In this document: positions 33,544-46,585 of the stretch, one piece after another | Layout of the letters: the number at the start of each line of letters is the position of its first letter | Numbering within the stretch: the first letter of the stretch is position 1 | Assembly (NCBI GenBank): GCA_030848705.1 | Contig: CM061237.1 | Span: 86,733,910 to 86,797,909 of the forward strand | Direction of reading: 5' to 3' | DNA length: 64,000 bases | Origin: Heracleum sosnowskyi | Lineage: Eukaryota; Streptophyta; Magnoliopsida; Apiales; Apiaceae | Translations under genes and position numbers: made by a program | Notes under the pieces: model-generated | Databases searched by the model: none | What the model was told of the DNA's origin: nothing | What the model saw: the letters and a program-made list of their open reading frames with translations, nothing else

Positions 33544-36500
33544 TGTAAGACCCCAGATTTTGGGTAGAATTAAAACTTTTATTATATGTTGATGTAAAGA
33601 TGGATAGTGGCAATGACTTTGAGAATCAAGTTATGAAATGAATATGAATTTCGGTTTTCAAACATTTTGAGAATAGTAAGAATGGACTGAACATATAAAT
33701 AAGAACAATCAATCTAGAAGATAAGAATGCAATACTCCAGGGAAGGAAAGTATTTTTATGTCATCCAAATCAATATCTGGAATACATCCGACAACTCCGT
33801 AAACAAGATAGCGTACGCCCGAGAAAGCACTAGAACGTTTTCTAAGTGCAAAGAGTAGAGAGAAAATAGATCAGGAGTATTGGAACGGATTTTGATCCAA
33901 AGTATTATAGAAAAACCATTGATGAATAGTAACTCTTCATTTAAAAGTTTTTCAGACCACCCTATATGCGGGACAATATAATAAACTTTCAAAGTCGCAT
34001 TAGTGATCTACGATGGAAATAAAAGAATGCAGAAGCTGTCAGAATCGGAAAAATAGCATTTTTCGTTTTCTCCGAAATTTCACCAAAAACGGACTAAATA
34101 ATTATTATTTGAGGATATTTAAGGATTTAAATTATTAATTCCATGGATATGGATTTGATAAATGAATTAGAAGTATCGAGAACGATTTCGGTAAAATACC
34201 TCGATAGAACCCTCGAGAAACCTTGCGAGCGTTCTACGAAATTAAACGAACCAGAAAAGCTACTTTATTCCAAGCCAATGCATGCTTGCCAAGTGTCAAG
34301 ACAAGAAGAGACCAAGGGTGATGACTCACCACATTGGATAAATATCAAGTAATTAAACAAGATAAGAAGAAAAAGAAAAAGGAAGAGAAATTTCGGGAGA
34401 GAAGAAGAAAGAAAAATGGGAGAGAAAGAAATGATCATAACTTGAGATTCCGTTGTCCGTTTTTGGCGTTCCACCACTCAAATCGAAGCTCTCGAGAAGC
34501 CCGACATAACCATGGTAAGCAATCGCCTCACCTCTGTCATTTACCCTTCGATTTCAGTGAGTAACAGTTGGAGAAGATGATGAATAGTAACTTGTATTTT
34601 GCTTTGTTGCTTTTGATATTGAGTTTGTGGCTTCCAAAGGTTGTATTAAGCAAGGATCTAAGGTTACATAAGGAATATAGCAGCAAGCAAGCTTGGAGGA
34701 AGGTATAAACCTCTGCCCCTTTGAGTTTTATATGAGTTTTAAAGTGGTTTTGATGTTCATGTAAAGTTAAGATCATGATTAAGTGATTTAGTGATTATTT
34801 GGATTTGTTTGAATGTGTAAAATGATGGGTGTTGGATTTGAGCCTCCCCACTGATCTTAGAGGTGTATGATGGTTGTTCGTTGAGGTTGGAGATGTATGG
34901 TATGCCCGGTGTGGCTTGGTTATGTTGTGACAAAATAGGATTATTCGATTTTAAGCCGTCGTAATGCCCGATTTTCGGTAACTCTATAAACTGCCTAGAA
35001 TCAGAAAACCTAACTGCCTCTTTTGGTTCAGTTATAAACATGAGTGTGTAGAGCTTTGTTTCTAGTTTACGTGAGCGCAAGAATCATGTCATTACGATTT
35101 ACGGTTTATGAGATATGACCATTTTAGTGAAAGTGGTTCAAGGAATGAGATTGCAGAAATGTACCAACTTTGTGGCTATGTTTGAGACCCTTAAGAGTTG
35201 TTTTAAAATATGGAATTTTGTATTGAAGTGTAAAGGGAAGTTACGAAGGTTTGTACGAAGGTTTCGAGTCCAAAAGATTATTTTCCGATTTTATAAAAAT
35301 GTGTTAGCCGAGGTTGCGCAAGTGAAAACCACTAAGAACATGACTTAGAAACCAAGGTTGTAAATGGTTAAGTCTAACTTGTATTCGAGGATCGATTTCG
35401 GACTAAACCTACGACTTAAGTAATTGTCGATTAACATGGACTTAGTATGAGCCTATAACGAGCTAGTAATGCCTTGGTTGTGTTTCGCTTACGTGTTTAA
35501 GCATTGAGTACAAGTGGATTATCCAGGGGATTAATCGTGCGTTTTCTTTGACTTTGTCTAGATTGTCCGGCATCGTCGCGAACCCCTATCACTTCTTGAG
35601 CATCAGGCAAGTTTTCTAAATCTATACTTTGAAGTATTGATTATATATTACTGCTGTTGCCATGTGTGGAGTTATACAGTTGTGCGATACATGTTATATA
35701 TTGTATAAAATAGAGTTTGATTTGGATTTATGTATGAGCTTTGAGATAAAGTAGTTATAAACCGGCATACCTTGTAGCTCTAGAGATAAGAGCATACTTC
35801 TTGTTTTCGACTCTAGACCGGGAGTCAGTATTTGAGATATGGAGATAGCCGTGGAAACCCGGAGGGATTCCAGCGGCAGTGTACTAATTATTTTGAGGAC
35901 TGCTATTATTAAACATTAATTATATTTCTAGAAAGTATTAATTACCTGGAAATGATTTGAGGAATGTTATTTGAATATTACCTCATTCAGAGGTTGTTAC
36001 TTGGAAATGATTTGGTAATTGGCTTATAAGCTAGATATGGGATATCAGTTATAAGCCAGGTTTTATAAAGGCCCTAGGTTAAGGGCGTATGATATTTCTT
36101 AAGATCAGTAGTGATTATAGTTTGTGTATGATAAATGTTATTTTTCCGATAAAGATATCGGGTAACCGTTATTCGAGGATTAATTATTTTTATTTAAGAA
36201 TATTATGTATTAATATTCATTTGAGGATTATCGACTTACAGAATATTATTTATATACATTTGAGGATTATCGACTTACAGAATATTGTTTATATTCATTT
36301 GAGATTTATTTAATTAATGAATATTACTTTTGAATATTCATTTGAGATTTAATTATTTAAAGGATATTATTTTCGAATATTCATTGGAGGTTCACTTATT
36401 TGAGAAATATTATTTTTAATATTCATTTGAGGATTATTTATTAATGAATATTATTTTTGAATATTCATTTGAGGATTATTTATTAATGGATATTATTTTT

Positions 36501-38398
36501 GAATATTCATTTGAGGATTATTTATTAATGAATATTATTTTTTTAATATTCATTTGAGGATTATTTATTAATGAATATTATTTTTGAATATTCATTTGAG
36601 GATTATTTATTAATGAATATTATTTTTGAATATTCATTTGAGGATTATTTATTAATGAATATTATTTTTGAATATTCATTTGAGGATTATTTATTAATGA
36701 ATATTATTTCTAAATATTCATTCGAGGTTTGTTTATTTGATGAATATTATTTTCGAATATTCATTTGAAGGTTTACTTGTTTAATAAATGTTATTAATTG
36801 TTTTCCAATCAAAAAGAGGTTCCCAAAATAATGTTTTTCCCATTTAAATCTGTCTTTTAAAGAGGATTTAAATGCTCGCTCAACTATCAAAAATATGGGA
36901 AACCTGATTTAAGTGACTACTACTCTTTTTAAACTCTCAATTCAAAAACTGTCAAGGGACAGATATTTTCTTGGAGCAATTTAATTGCTGCCAGTCTAAT
37001 GTTGTGTTACCACCTCAATAATCGAGGGGTAAATTCATGGAACAAGTCGATATCCATTAACAAGCATAGCTTGGAAAATATTGGAGAATCTTCCTTTCCA
37101 ACCTAGATATAACTACTTAGTGGAGTCGTATCAACAAGTGTTACACTTGGGGAAAGGAGGACGATCTTTACGTTTCAGAGTCATGGATTTCATCTGAACT
37201 AGGAGTGGTGTAAGTGGTCAAGTTGCGTGGGCCCATCCAACTTTTATATTGCCCCAAATGGGCCGGGAGGTCATAGTAAGGCGGTAGACAATGTCAGGCC
37301 GTCGTGATACTTCCATCTACATGTAGAAAACTATTTGAGCGGTGCGACCTGCTACTGATCATAGTAAGGTTAGGCACAGCGGACGCGGTAACAACTCCAG
37401 TATTAGTTCATCATCCAATTTGGATATTTCCTGCAACATGTATTGGGGTGAAGAACCAATCGTGTTGGCAGGGGGTCGAGAAGTGTTTGGAATTGAAGTG
37501 ACAATAAATCCATGCAACTTCATCTTTTATTTTATGAGTTATGACTCTGTGGATACCTTACATAACATGAGTTATGGTAAGTGAGTTGTTTATACTGAAT
37601 CACCTTATAAATTCATCTTTTAAGTTATGTGTTGATATTCTGCTTACATAGCAGATATTTTTGGAAAGGTTATATTGGGTTACTTTGAAACCTCATCTTT
37701 TATATTATACTAGAACTTTGTTCATAATATAGCAAAAGTCTGCAGAAATATTATGAAAATGATATTTGAAGTACAATAATGGTACTGTTTTTGGGAATAC
37801 ATTCCGATAAGGATATAATTTCAGTATCGAGATATTTTGACAAATTATTGTCTTATACCCGCTTTATTCTGGGTTGAGTTAAAGGCAGAATTATGCCACA
37901 CTTTCATTACCTTGCTGAGCTATCGCTCACTCTTGCTATTGTTTTATATATATTATATAGCAGCGAAGCAGGATGCCAATGGGTCGGCACATACCTCGCA
38001 AGGCGTTTCCGTAAACAGTTTCTAGCAGTGATCTCGAGAGTAGTACGAACCAATCGAATCAGGCTATAGCTTTTGGTATTCAACTTATGTATAGATATGA
38101 ATGGCATGAGAGGATTGTGAGCATCAGAAGGCTAAGTTGGTAATGTAACATTACTTAGAAATTGTATCAGTGACAGATTCAAAAGACATTTGGGTATTGT
38201 AATAAAAGTTATTTATTCCGCAGTTGTTGTATTGTGTCGTTTCTGAGACTCTAACCTGTGTGTGTGTGTGTGTGTGAGACATATGTTGTGGGGTCATGAG
38301 AAGGTGAATTATGAATGGTGTGAGTAATACAGGTAAGGCAAGGAATACATGGATTGTGACAACCCTAGATCCCTGACCCCGGATTTGGGGCTGTTACA
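33544..38398 (+). repeat. 3' LTR of chromovirus (4855 bp)
   Basis: Near-identical to 24476-29330. The 42-bp array reappears at 36429-36723 with the same copy number. It ends GGGGCTGTTACA, followed by TTATA. Confidence 0.95.
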
Positions 38399-38403
38399 TT
38401 ATA

Positions 38404-40369
38404 TTTACTTTTCTCCATTAGTAGAGATTTTAAATGCAAGAATATTGAAATTATATATTTAGTTTCCTCAATTAGTAAATATTTAAAAGGCAATTGAGAT
38501 TTTTTCTAATCTTTGGTATTAATTACCTAATTTCTTATGCAAGACCGATCTAATTTCTTAACTTCTTATTTACCAATATGTTCTTGTATTTTATATTATA
38601 TTACATTAAAAAGGAAAGTTTAAGAGAGCAGAATGTTAAGATGATAATTTCATTTGAAAAGAAATATTATGAGAATATCTAGATAATAATAAAGCGAAGT
38701 TCAAAATATTGCAAAGTAATACACTATTTTTTTAATTTAGATATTTGAAGGCAAGAATATTATAATTGAATATTTATTTTCCTTCATTTGTAATATTTAG
38801 TTTCCTCCATTAGTAAAGATTTATTGTATATTTACTTTCTCCATTAGTAGAGATTTTAAATGTAAGGATATTATATTTACTTTCCTCTATTAGTAGAGAT
38901 TTTAAATGCAAGAATATTGAAATTGTATATTTAGTTTTCTCCATTAGTAAATATTTAAAAGGCAATTGAGATTTTTTCTAATCTTTGGTATTAATTACTT
39001 AATTTCTTATGTAAGACCGATCTAATTTCTTAACTTCTTATTTACCAAAACGTTCCTGTATTTTCTATTATATCACATAAAAAAAAAGAAATATTATGAG
39101 AGTATTTATATAATAATAGAGGAAAGTTTAAAATAATGTAAGGTAATACACTTTTTTTTATAATTTAGATATTTTGAAGACAAAAATATTATAATCGAAT
39201 ATTTAGTTTCCTCCAATAGTGATATTTAGTTTCCTCCCTCACTAAAGATCTATTGTATATTTACTTTCTCTATTAGTAGAGATTTTAAATGCAAGAATAT
39301 TATATTTACAGATTTTAAATGCAAGAATATTGAAATTTTATATTTAGTTTTCTCCATTATTAAATATTTAAAAGGCAATTGAGATTTTTTCTAGTTTTTG
39401 GTATTAATTACTTAATTTCTTATGCAAGACCGATCTAATTTATTAACTTCTTATTTACCAAAACGTTCCTGTATTTTCTATTATATCACATAAAAAAGAA
39501 AGTTTAGGAGAAAAGAATGTTAAGATATTAATTTCATTTGAAAAGAAATATTATGAGAATATTTAGATAATAATAGAGGAAAGTTTAAAATAATTTAAGG
39601 TAATACACTTTTTTTTATAATTTAGATATTTTGAAGGCAAGAATATTATAATCAAATATTTAGTTTCTTCCATTAGTGATATTTAGTTTCCTCCGTTAGT
39701 AAAGATCTATTGTATATTTACTTTCTCCAATAGTAGAGATTTTAAATGCAAGAATATTATATTCTATTAGTAGAGATTTTAAATGCAAGAATATTGAAAT
39801 TGTATATTTAGTTTCCTCCATTAGTAAATATTTAAAAGGCAATTGAGATTTTTTCTAGTTTTTGGTATTAATTACTTAATTTCTTATACAAGACCGATCT
39901 AATTTATTAACTTCTTATTTACCAAAACGTTCTCGTATTTTCTATTATATTACATAATAAAATAAAATTTTGGAGAGAAATATGTTAAGATGATAATTTC
40001 ATTAAATAATATTTTGAGAATATTTAGATAATAATAGAGGAAAGTTCAAAATAATGTAAGGTAATACACTCTTTTTTTTTCTAATTTAGATATTTTGAAG
40101 GCAATAATATTATAATTGAATATTTAGTTTCTTCCATTAGCGATATTTAGTTTCCTCAATTAGTAAAGATCTATTGTATTTTTACTTTCTTTTAAATGCA
40201 AGAATATTATATGTTTCCTCTATTAGTAAGCATTTAAAAGGTAATTGAGATTTTTTCGAATTTTTAATATTCTTAATTCAAAAAATTGAGAAAATTAGAA
40301 AAATAGAGTGAAGCGATCTGAGAGCGCCACCTCACCGCCCCCATCTTCTCCTTTATATAATAGTATTGA
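38404..40369. repeat. AT-rich tandem array, units of about 413-481 bp
   Basis: The anchor AAGACCGATCTAATTT recurs at 38541, 39013, 39426 and 39890 (spacings 472, 413, 464). Units also share TAGTAGAGATTTTAAATGCA and AAAGGCAATTGAGATTTTTT. The right edge (40300-40369), read on the minus strand, starts TCAATACTATTATATAAAGG then GGTGGCGC, like the 5187 terminus, so the array may be the body of a Helitron-like element. Confidence 0.75.
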
Positions 40370-40406
40370 TTATCAAGAACTGGACCTGAGTTGTTTACCC
40401 ATATAA

Positions 40407-42011
40407 TCTATACTATTATATTAAAGATGAAATATTAAAAGTTTTGTAGCCTGGTCCTGAAAATTTTTGTAGTCTAGTCACTTAATTCATAGCCGTTAGA
40501 TATTTCTGATCAAATCGATGAGAACCGTTAGATAAAATATTAAAAATTATTATATAGAATATCTTTTCTATTTTTTCTAACTAAAACATCTCATTTTCCA
40601 AAAATTTCGCAGGCAGTTTCATTTAATAAAATAACATAGTAAGCTTATAATTGCTAATAACTAATCCATTACCATTTTTAGCCAAATTGTATTTTTTTTT
40701 TGTTATATTTTCTAACTAAAATTTCTACTTTTCTATTTTTCCTAAATAAAACTCTCATTTTCCAAAAATATCATGAACAGTTCTATTTAATAAAATAAAA
40801 TTAGAATATTATAATTATTAATGACTAACCGATTAGTTTTTTTTTCAAAACGTATATTTTTGTTAATATTTTCTAACTAATATTTCTCCTAACTAAAACC
40901 TCAAAAATATCACGAGCTATTCCATTTAGTAGCATAAAATACTAATATTATAAATCTATCTATCTACTCCCTCCGTCCCGTCCAATTTTTTACATTTGGG
41001 TTGGACACCAAGGTCAAGAAATATAAGTAAAATAAGGGAAAAAGTAAGAAAAATGAGTAAAGTGGCGAGACCCGTCAATATTTAAGGTATAAAGTAAGGA
41101 AAGTGGAGGAAAGTAGTGGAAGTTGTTGATTTTTATATTATAAAACTTTAATATTTTTGGAAAGTTTTGGAATGTAAAGAAATGGACGGGACATCCCAAA
41201 AAGGAAAGTGTAAAGAAATGGACGGGACGGAGAGAGTATATATTATTAAAGATGAAACATTGAAAGTTTTGGTACCTGTTTTTTGGTACGGTACTTGCCT
41301 TATTTAATTGTTATAAAAATTATTATAATCAGTTACCCTTTCAGTTAAAATACATTACCATTTTTTTCTAAAAAAATCACGAGCAATTTATTTTTTAGCT
41401 AAAACATGTTACTTTTTCTACTTCCCTTACTAAAATTCCTCATTTTTCAAATACATCATGATCAAACCCTAACTTATTTATTTTAAAACCTATTTTAATA
41501 CTTTTAATTGACAATTACCTTTCCCCTTTTTTTATAGAAAAATTACGGACAATTACCCTTTTTCATCTAAAACATGTTATATTTTCTATTTTCCTTAGTA
41601 AAATCCCTCGTTTTCCAAATATATCACATGTAAACACTTACTTATTTTCTTTAAAATCTATTTTAATACTTTTAATTGAAAATTACATTTTTCAACTAAA
41701 ACATGTCACATTTTCTATTTTTCTTAATAAAACCCTTCTTTTTTCAAAAATATCACGGGTAAATCGTTACTTTTATATTTTAAAATTCAACGAAAACATG
41801 TTACTTTCTATTTTTCTTACTAAAAACCCTCTTTTTCCAAAATATCACGGGCAAACCGTTACTTATTTATTTTAACATCTATTTTAATACTTTTAATTAT
41901 TTAAAAATGTTTAACACGCCTACTTATTTTTTTAATAAATGCAATTAATAAAATATAAATAATAAAATTAACAATTATTAAAAACAATATGTGCATCGCA
42001 CGGGTTTTAAG
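40407..42011 (+). mobile_element. Helitron-like non-autonomous repeat
   Basis: Starts TCTATACTATTATATTAAAG and ends with a GTGCATCGCAC hairpin (41991-42001) followed by GGGTTTTAAGC. These are common features of plant Helitron ends, although a clear CTRR is not visible. A second start-like sequence at 41239 suggests two joined copies. No coding region; very AT-rich with repeated ACTAAAACCCCTCATTTTCC-type blocks. Confidence 0.45.
40977..41236. mobile_element. Stowaway-type MITE (260 bp)
   Basis: Terminal inverted repeat CTCCCTCCGTCCC at the left matches GGGACGGAGAGAG at the right, flanked by TA (40975-40976 and 41237-41238). The TIR and TA duplication are the Stowaway (Tc1/mariner) signature. 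Confidence 0.9.
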
Positions 42012-43170
42012 CTATATTATTAAAGATGAAACATTAAAAGTTTGGTAGTCGGACGGACGAAGGGTCGATACTTAGTGATTTTACTTAATTACCCTTACTT
42101 ATTTTTTTTTAAAAACTATAACTAAATAATAACATTATTTATAACCAATTACCTTTTCAGCTAAAATACATTACCTTTTTTGTAAATTTTTTATAAGAAA
42201 ATCCTCTCTTTTTCTAAAAAAAAACACGAGCGATTATCTTTTTTAACAAAAACATGTTATTCTTTCTATTTTTCCTTACTAAAACCCCTCATTTTCCAAA
42301 AATATCACGGACAAACCATTACTTATTTATTTTAAAATCTAATTTAATACTTTTAAATATGAGCACTTTTTCAGCTGAAACGTGTTACTTTTTCTATTTT
42401 TTCATTTTCTAAAGAAATTATTGTTAAATAATAACATTTTTATAACCAACTACCTTTTCGGCTAAAATACATTACATATATATTTTTTCTAACAAAATCC
42501 TCTCTTTCACGCGCAATTACCTTTTTCAACTAAAACATGTTACTCTTTCTATTTTTCCTTACTAAAACCCCTCATTTTCCAAAAATATCCCAGACAAATC
42601 CTTACTTATTTATTTTGAAACCTATTTAAATACTTTTAATTACGAGTCCTTACCTTTTCAGCTAAAACATGTTACTTTTTCTATTTTTTCTTACTAAGAC
42701 CCCTCCTTTTCCAAAAATTTCACGGGTAAACAGTTACTCCCTCTGTCCCTCTCATTTCTTTACACTTTTCTTTTTGGGATGTCCCTCTCAATTCTTTACA
42801 TTCCAAAAGTTTCCTAAAATAGTAAAGTTTTATAATATAAAAATTAACTGCATCCACTACTTTTCCCCATTATCTCCACTTTATACATTAAATATTGATT
42901 GGTCCCACCACTTTACTCACTTTTCTTACTTTTCTTCACTAAATTACACTTTTTCTTAACCTCCGTGTCCAACCTCAATGTAAAGAATTGAGAGAGACAA
43001 AGGGAGTATTAATTTATTTTAAAATTTATTTTAATACTTTTAATTATTTAAAAAAATTTAACACGCCTACTTATTGTTTTTAACAAATGCAAATTAATAG
43101 AATATTAAAACATAAATAATTAAAACAATAATTATTAATAACAATCCGTGCATCACACGAGTTTTAAGCA
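42012..43170 (+). mobile_element. second Helitron-like repeat
   Basis: Starts TATATTATTAAAGATGAAAC directly after the previous copy's hairpin end and finishes with a similar but decayed hairpin (CGTGCATCACACG, 43147-43159) plus AGTTTTAAGC. It shares the internal blocks of the copy at 40407-42011. No gene. Confidence 0.45.
42737..43006. mobile_element. Stowaway-type MITE (270 bp), inverted relative of the first
   Basis: CTCCCTCTGTCCCTCTCA at the left pairs with TGAGAGAGACAAAGGGAG at the right, flanked by TA (42735-42736, 43007-43008). Its reverse complement aligns along its whole length with the MITE at 40977-41236. Confidence 0.9.
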
Positions 43171-43440
43171 TCATTTTATACACAAACATGTGAATATAAT
43201 TTTGTACTTGCAAACTTTTCTTTCTATATTTACAGAAAATACCCTGTAATGTTTAAACCTAATATAACTCTGCTAAGAGTAACTGGTACGTACGAGCCAA
43301 CAGCAGCTTTTGAAGGTCTGCCTATATTTAAAGTACAGAAAGAACAAGTAATGATTCAGTAGTTTCAGGATTCGTTCCAGGGAACCCTAGACCTCCAACT
43401 AAGCAAATAGCTTTGTTATTTTGATTGAAAAGAGATAGAT
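43171..43440. other. unassigned DNA
   Basis: No domain, repeat or ORF recognised. It may be further decayed sequence of the Reina-like element on the minus strand. Confidence 0.5.
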
Positions 43441-46400
43441 CCCCTCTTGACTACATTGAGCTTTGTAAAAATCTGTGCACCATGTAATTCATCTAATAGC
43501 TCTTCGATGACCGGAATCATTCCGGAAACTTATTGTAATATATGGGAATTTTATATATTTTAAATGATGATAATAATAATAATAATAACAATAATAATAA
43601 TAATAACAATAATAATATCTGACTTTGTTATTAAATAAAATTACAAATTAAAAAGGGAGTCGGTTAGTTATGTTTAAGTCGGGTGCCTACATATTAAGTT
43701 AACCCTAATATTAAAAGTGGAGATTGTTATTTGGAGCCGCAGCAGAGTGACAGGAGAAAAGCAGAGGAAGAGTGCGTTGAAAGCCGTAAACAAAAAGAAA
43801 GGTGCATGTCTTGATCTTTTACAATGAATACATTGAATTGGAATAGAATAAGTTTTAATAGGTTACATCTTGGTCAGCTTATGTCCAGAGCCAAGTTTTG
43901 ATTATTGAATTACGTATGCATTTGATTTGGTTCAAGGTCAATCTTGATTGTTTTGCTAATTAATTCATAATATAATATGTGTATTTAATTATGTAATTTG
44001 GTTGTTAGTTTCTTGTGGTCTGAAATCGAAAGGAAAAGTTGGATTCCATGATTTGAAGAGAAGTCAGTGTACATATGCATGTTTTATAAGTGATAATCGG
44101 AAGTATTGCTTTAATATAGGTATCATTATATTATTTTTTTATATGTTAGTTTGATTATTAAGTTTTGGCTGCATATATACATATTTTGTTATTTGAATTA
44201 TTAATAAACAAGATATTAAAGGTTACGTTGATACATTAATTTGTATTAATATTATAATGATTTTGGTGGCGTGGTACGTTAACTAGCATGATGTATAAGA
44301 CAAGTCAGGGGATTTGCTAATCAATTGTTCAAGTTATTGTTCATTAATAAATTATATGTTATATGCACTTTATTCATTTGTTTTAATTTTGTAATTTATT
44401 TAATAATGAGGTTACTCCCGGACAAGATGTCAGGCTAAGTGTGAATATTATGTATTGGATCAGCTAGCATAATAGTGTACATGCATTTGTTTGGTTTGGT
44501 TTTGGTACGAGGTTCTTGCCTATAAATATAGTATCGGTATGTTTATGTCTGTGATGTCAAGCTCGGCAATTTATGCATACACTTTAGAGGATTGTTGTTG
44601 TAGATTAATATAAATTTAATATTCGACTAACTGTTAATTAATTTAAGAAGAAAATGTATAGTAATAATAAATTATTATTTTGTTATTAGATCGCGGGTCA
44701 GGAGTTTAGCGGAGTGTTTGCGAATTTCGTTAGTATTTGAGGTTGCTATTTTCGAGGTACGGATTCTCTCCTCTTTTATTCAGCGCTACTCCTCTTAGAA
44801 ATATTTAAATTAAATTCGTTTTTACATCAAAATCTGATCGTTTGATTTTGAATCGTTTTGAATATGAAAATTGTTTTGATTCTGAAAAGTATGTTTAAAT
44901 CTGTTTCGAAATATTTAAATATTTGTTTCTGCGATTTTCTGATATTGCGAAATATTATATTTGAACCCTTAGTGATATAGGGTATACCGAGTTAACCAGC
45001 TGTAGGGGTACTACAGCCATGTCATTGCGGCACCAGTGGCATGACACTTCCATGGCAGTGTGATTGGTCATGGCGTATCCTTCTGTTCTGTTAGCTCTTG
45101 GGAGGAGCTTTTGCGCATTTTGATATTTGTTTTAGGATACGTGGGTGCACCCAGAGTTTATGATTTGTGATTTGATTTGACGGTGACGTTGTATATGCCG
45201 TACACGTTATCCGGTTTGTTGCACACATTAGGTACCCTATGATGTGTGTATTTGTATCTGTTCTGTTCTGATCTCGGTATGAAATATCTTACCCCTTTCG
45301 TTGCTTCAGCCATAATTATTTTTAAATAAATGTTTTATTATAAACTGTCAAATATGAATATCTGTTTTCTGTTTTATAAACTGTATTCCAAATCCGTACT
45401 GGGCAATTGGCTCATGTCGTATTCTTTTTCTGGCAGGTGCTTAGGGGGATCTGGGACTGTGTGATGGAGAGCACCCTTTATTCCATTTATTCGGATTTGC
45501 ATATTCCTAGCATTATTAGACTTTATTATTCATTCGAGATTTCGGATTTTTCATATTTATCGGTTTAAACTGTTTTGGAGGATAAATATTATTTTGGAGA
45601 TTATTAGACTTATTTAATCATTATTTAGAGATTATTAGTGCTCTGTTTGCAGGTTTAAGGTTTAATAAGTAGCCTCTCATTTAGATATAGAAGGGGGTGT
45701 TACACTTATCCTTGATTGTGATCTGATTTAAAGCTCTATATATAATCGACGCAAAATCTCCAAGAGCCATCTGGATTCTTCACCAACATTACCGGAGATG
45801 AATACGGACTACTGCTGTGACGAATGATTCCAGTCTCCAACATTTCATCAACCAATTTTTCAATTTTAGCTTTTTGGAAATGTGGATATCGATATGGTTT
45901 TACTGAGACCGGACCTTGACCAGATTGTATGGGTATTATGTGATCACAAGAGCGTGTTGGAGGCAACCCTTTTGGCTTCGTTAAAACTTCTGCATATTTT
46001 TGAAGAATATCTTGCACTGCAGGATGTACTATTTGTTGGCCTGATGTTGATTCTATGACGGGACGAACTTGGAACAAAATTGCTTTTTTCTTTCTACTTG
46101 CACATTGTAACTTATGGAAATTAATCTCCTGGTTTTTGGTGTTCTTCAGCCCCCGTATTCAATTTTTTTTCCAGCCATCTCAAATTTCATAGTTAGTTGA
46201 GAAAAGTCCCATTTAATGGGTCCAAAAGTACTAAGCCATTGAGCCCCAAGAACCATTTCATACCCCTCCATTGACAGCAAGTAAAAAATTAACTAAGATC
46301 GAATTACCTTGTAGCGTAAGAGGTATTTGATTGCATCTTCCGGGACTAGCAAGCTTTTCTCCTGAAGCTACTACCACTTCCATATGTCTTTGAGGTATTG

Positions 46401-46585
46401 GTTGAAGCCCTATCCTGATTGCTAACTGTTCATTAACAAAATTATGGGTACTTCCAGAGTCAATAAGGGTCGTGACTCGTGACAGGTTGATGTGCAAGGC
46501 TGCCATTCACTCTCATGGTGTCAGGTGCTCGTAATCCAGCTATAACATGTAAAGAAATTCCCAGTAAGTGAGCTTATGTAGTTAC
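43441..46585 (-). pseudogene. Reina-like Gypsy fragment (gag end, protease, RT start)
   Basis: On the minus strand, from 46585, the frame reads GISLHVIAGLRAPDTMRV, then after a frameshift LIDSGSTHNFV (protease active site, about 46420-46460). Next comes a linker with WDFSQLTMKFE and KFEMAGKKIE, again frame-shifted. RT follows from 46077: YRYPHFQKAKIEKLVDEM, RHSSSPYSSPV, GSWRFCVDY. A 4-bp TATA repeat expansion after CVDY breaks the frame. RALNQITIKDK ends at the insertion of the solo LTR (45705), and RT resumes left of 43533 with PVIEELLDELHGAQIFTKLN before homology is lost near 43450. Motifs are those of Reina-type chromoviruses. It is a dead fragment with no LTR seen. Confidence 0.8.
43534..45704 (+). 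mobile_element. solo LTR (2171 bp) inside the Reina-like RT
   Basis: Starts TGTAATATATGGG and ends GGGGGTGTTACA, with a perfect CTTAT duplication at 43529-43533 and 45705-45709. Removing it rejoins the RT motif across KDK|FP...PVIEELL. The ending resembles those of the chromovirus LTR (38398) and of the solo LTR at 60965, which gives the plus orientation. It carries an interrupted (AAT)n run at about 43564-43617 and no gene. Confidence 0.88.

Larger units (their letters stand above)
24476..38398 (+). mobile_element. Del/Tekay-like chromovirus with giant LTRs, internally degenerate
   Basis: Two 4855-bp direct repeats (TGTAAGACCCC...TTACA) bound 4.2 kb of internal DNA. A perfect TTATA duplication flanks the element (24471-24475, 38399-38403). 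TGGTATCAGAGC follows the left LTR and AAGGAGGGGAGAC precedes the right one. An intact chromodomain tail ends the internal region. Long LTRs, a Met-tRNA primer site and a C-terminal chromodomain are typical of the Del/Tekay lineage of Gypsy. The rest of gag-pol is deleted or riddled with stops, so the element is non-autonomous. The two LTRs differ at roughly a dozen sites by eye, with no net length change. Confidence 0.93.
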
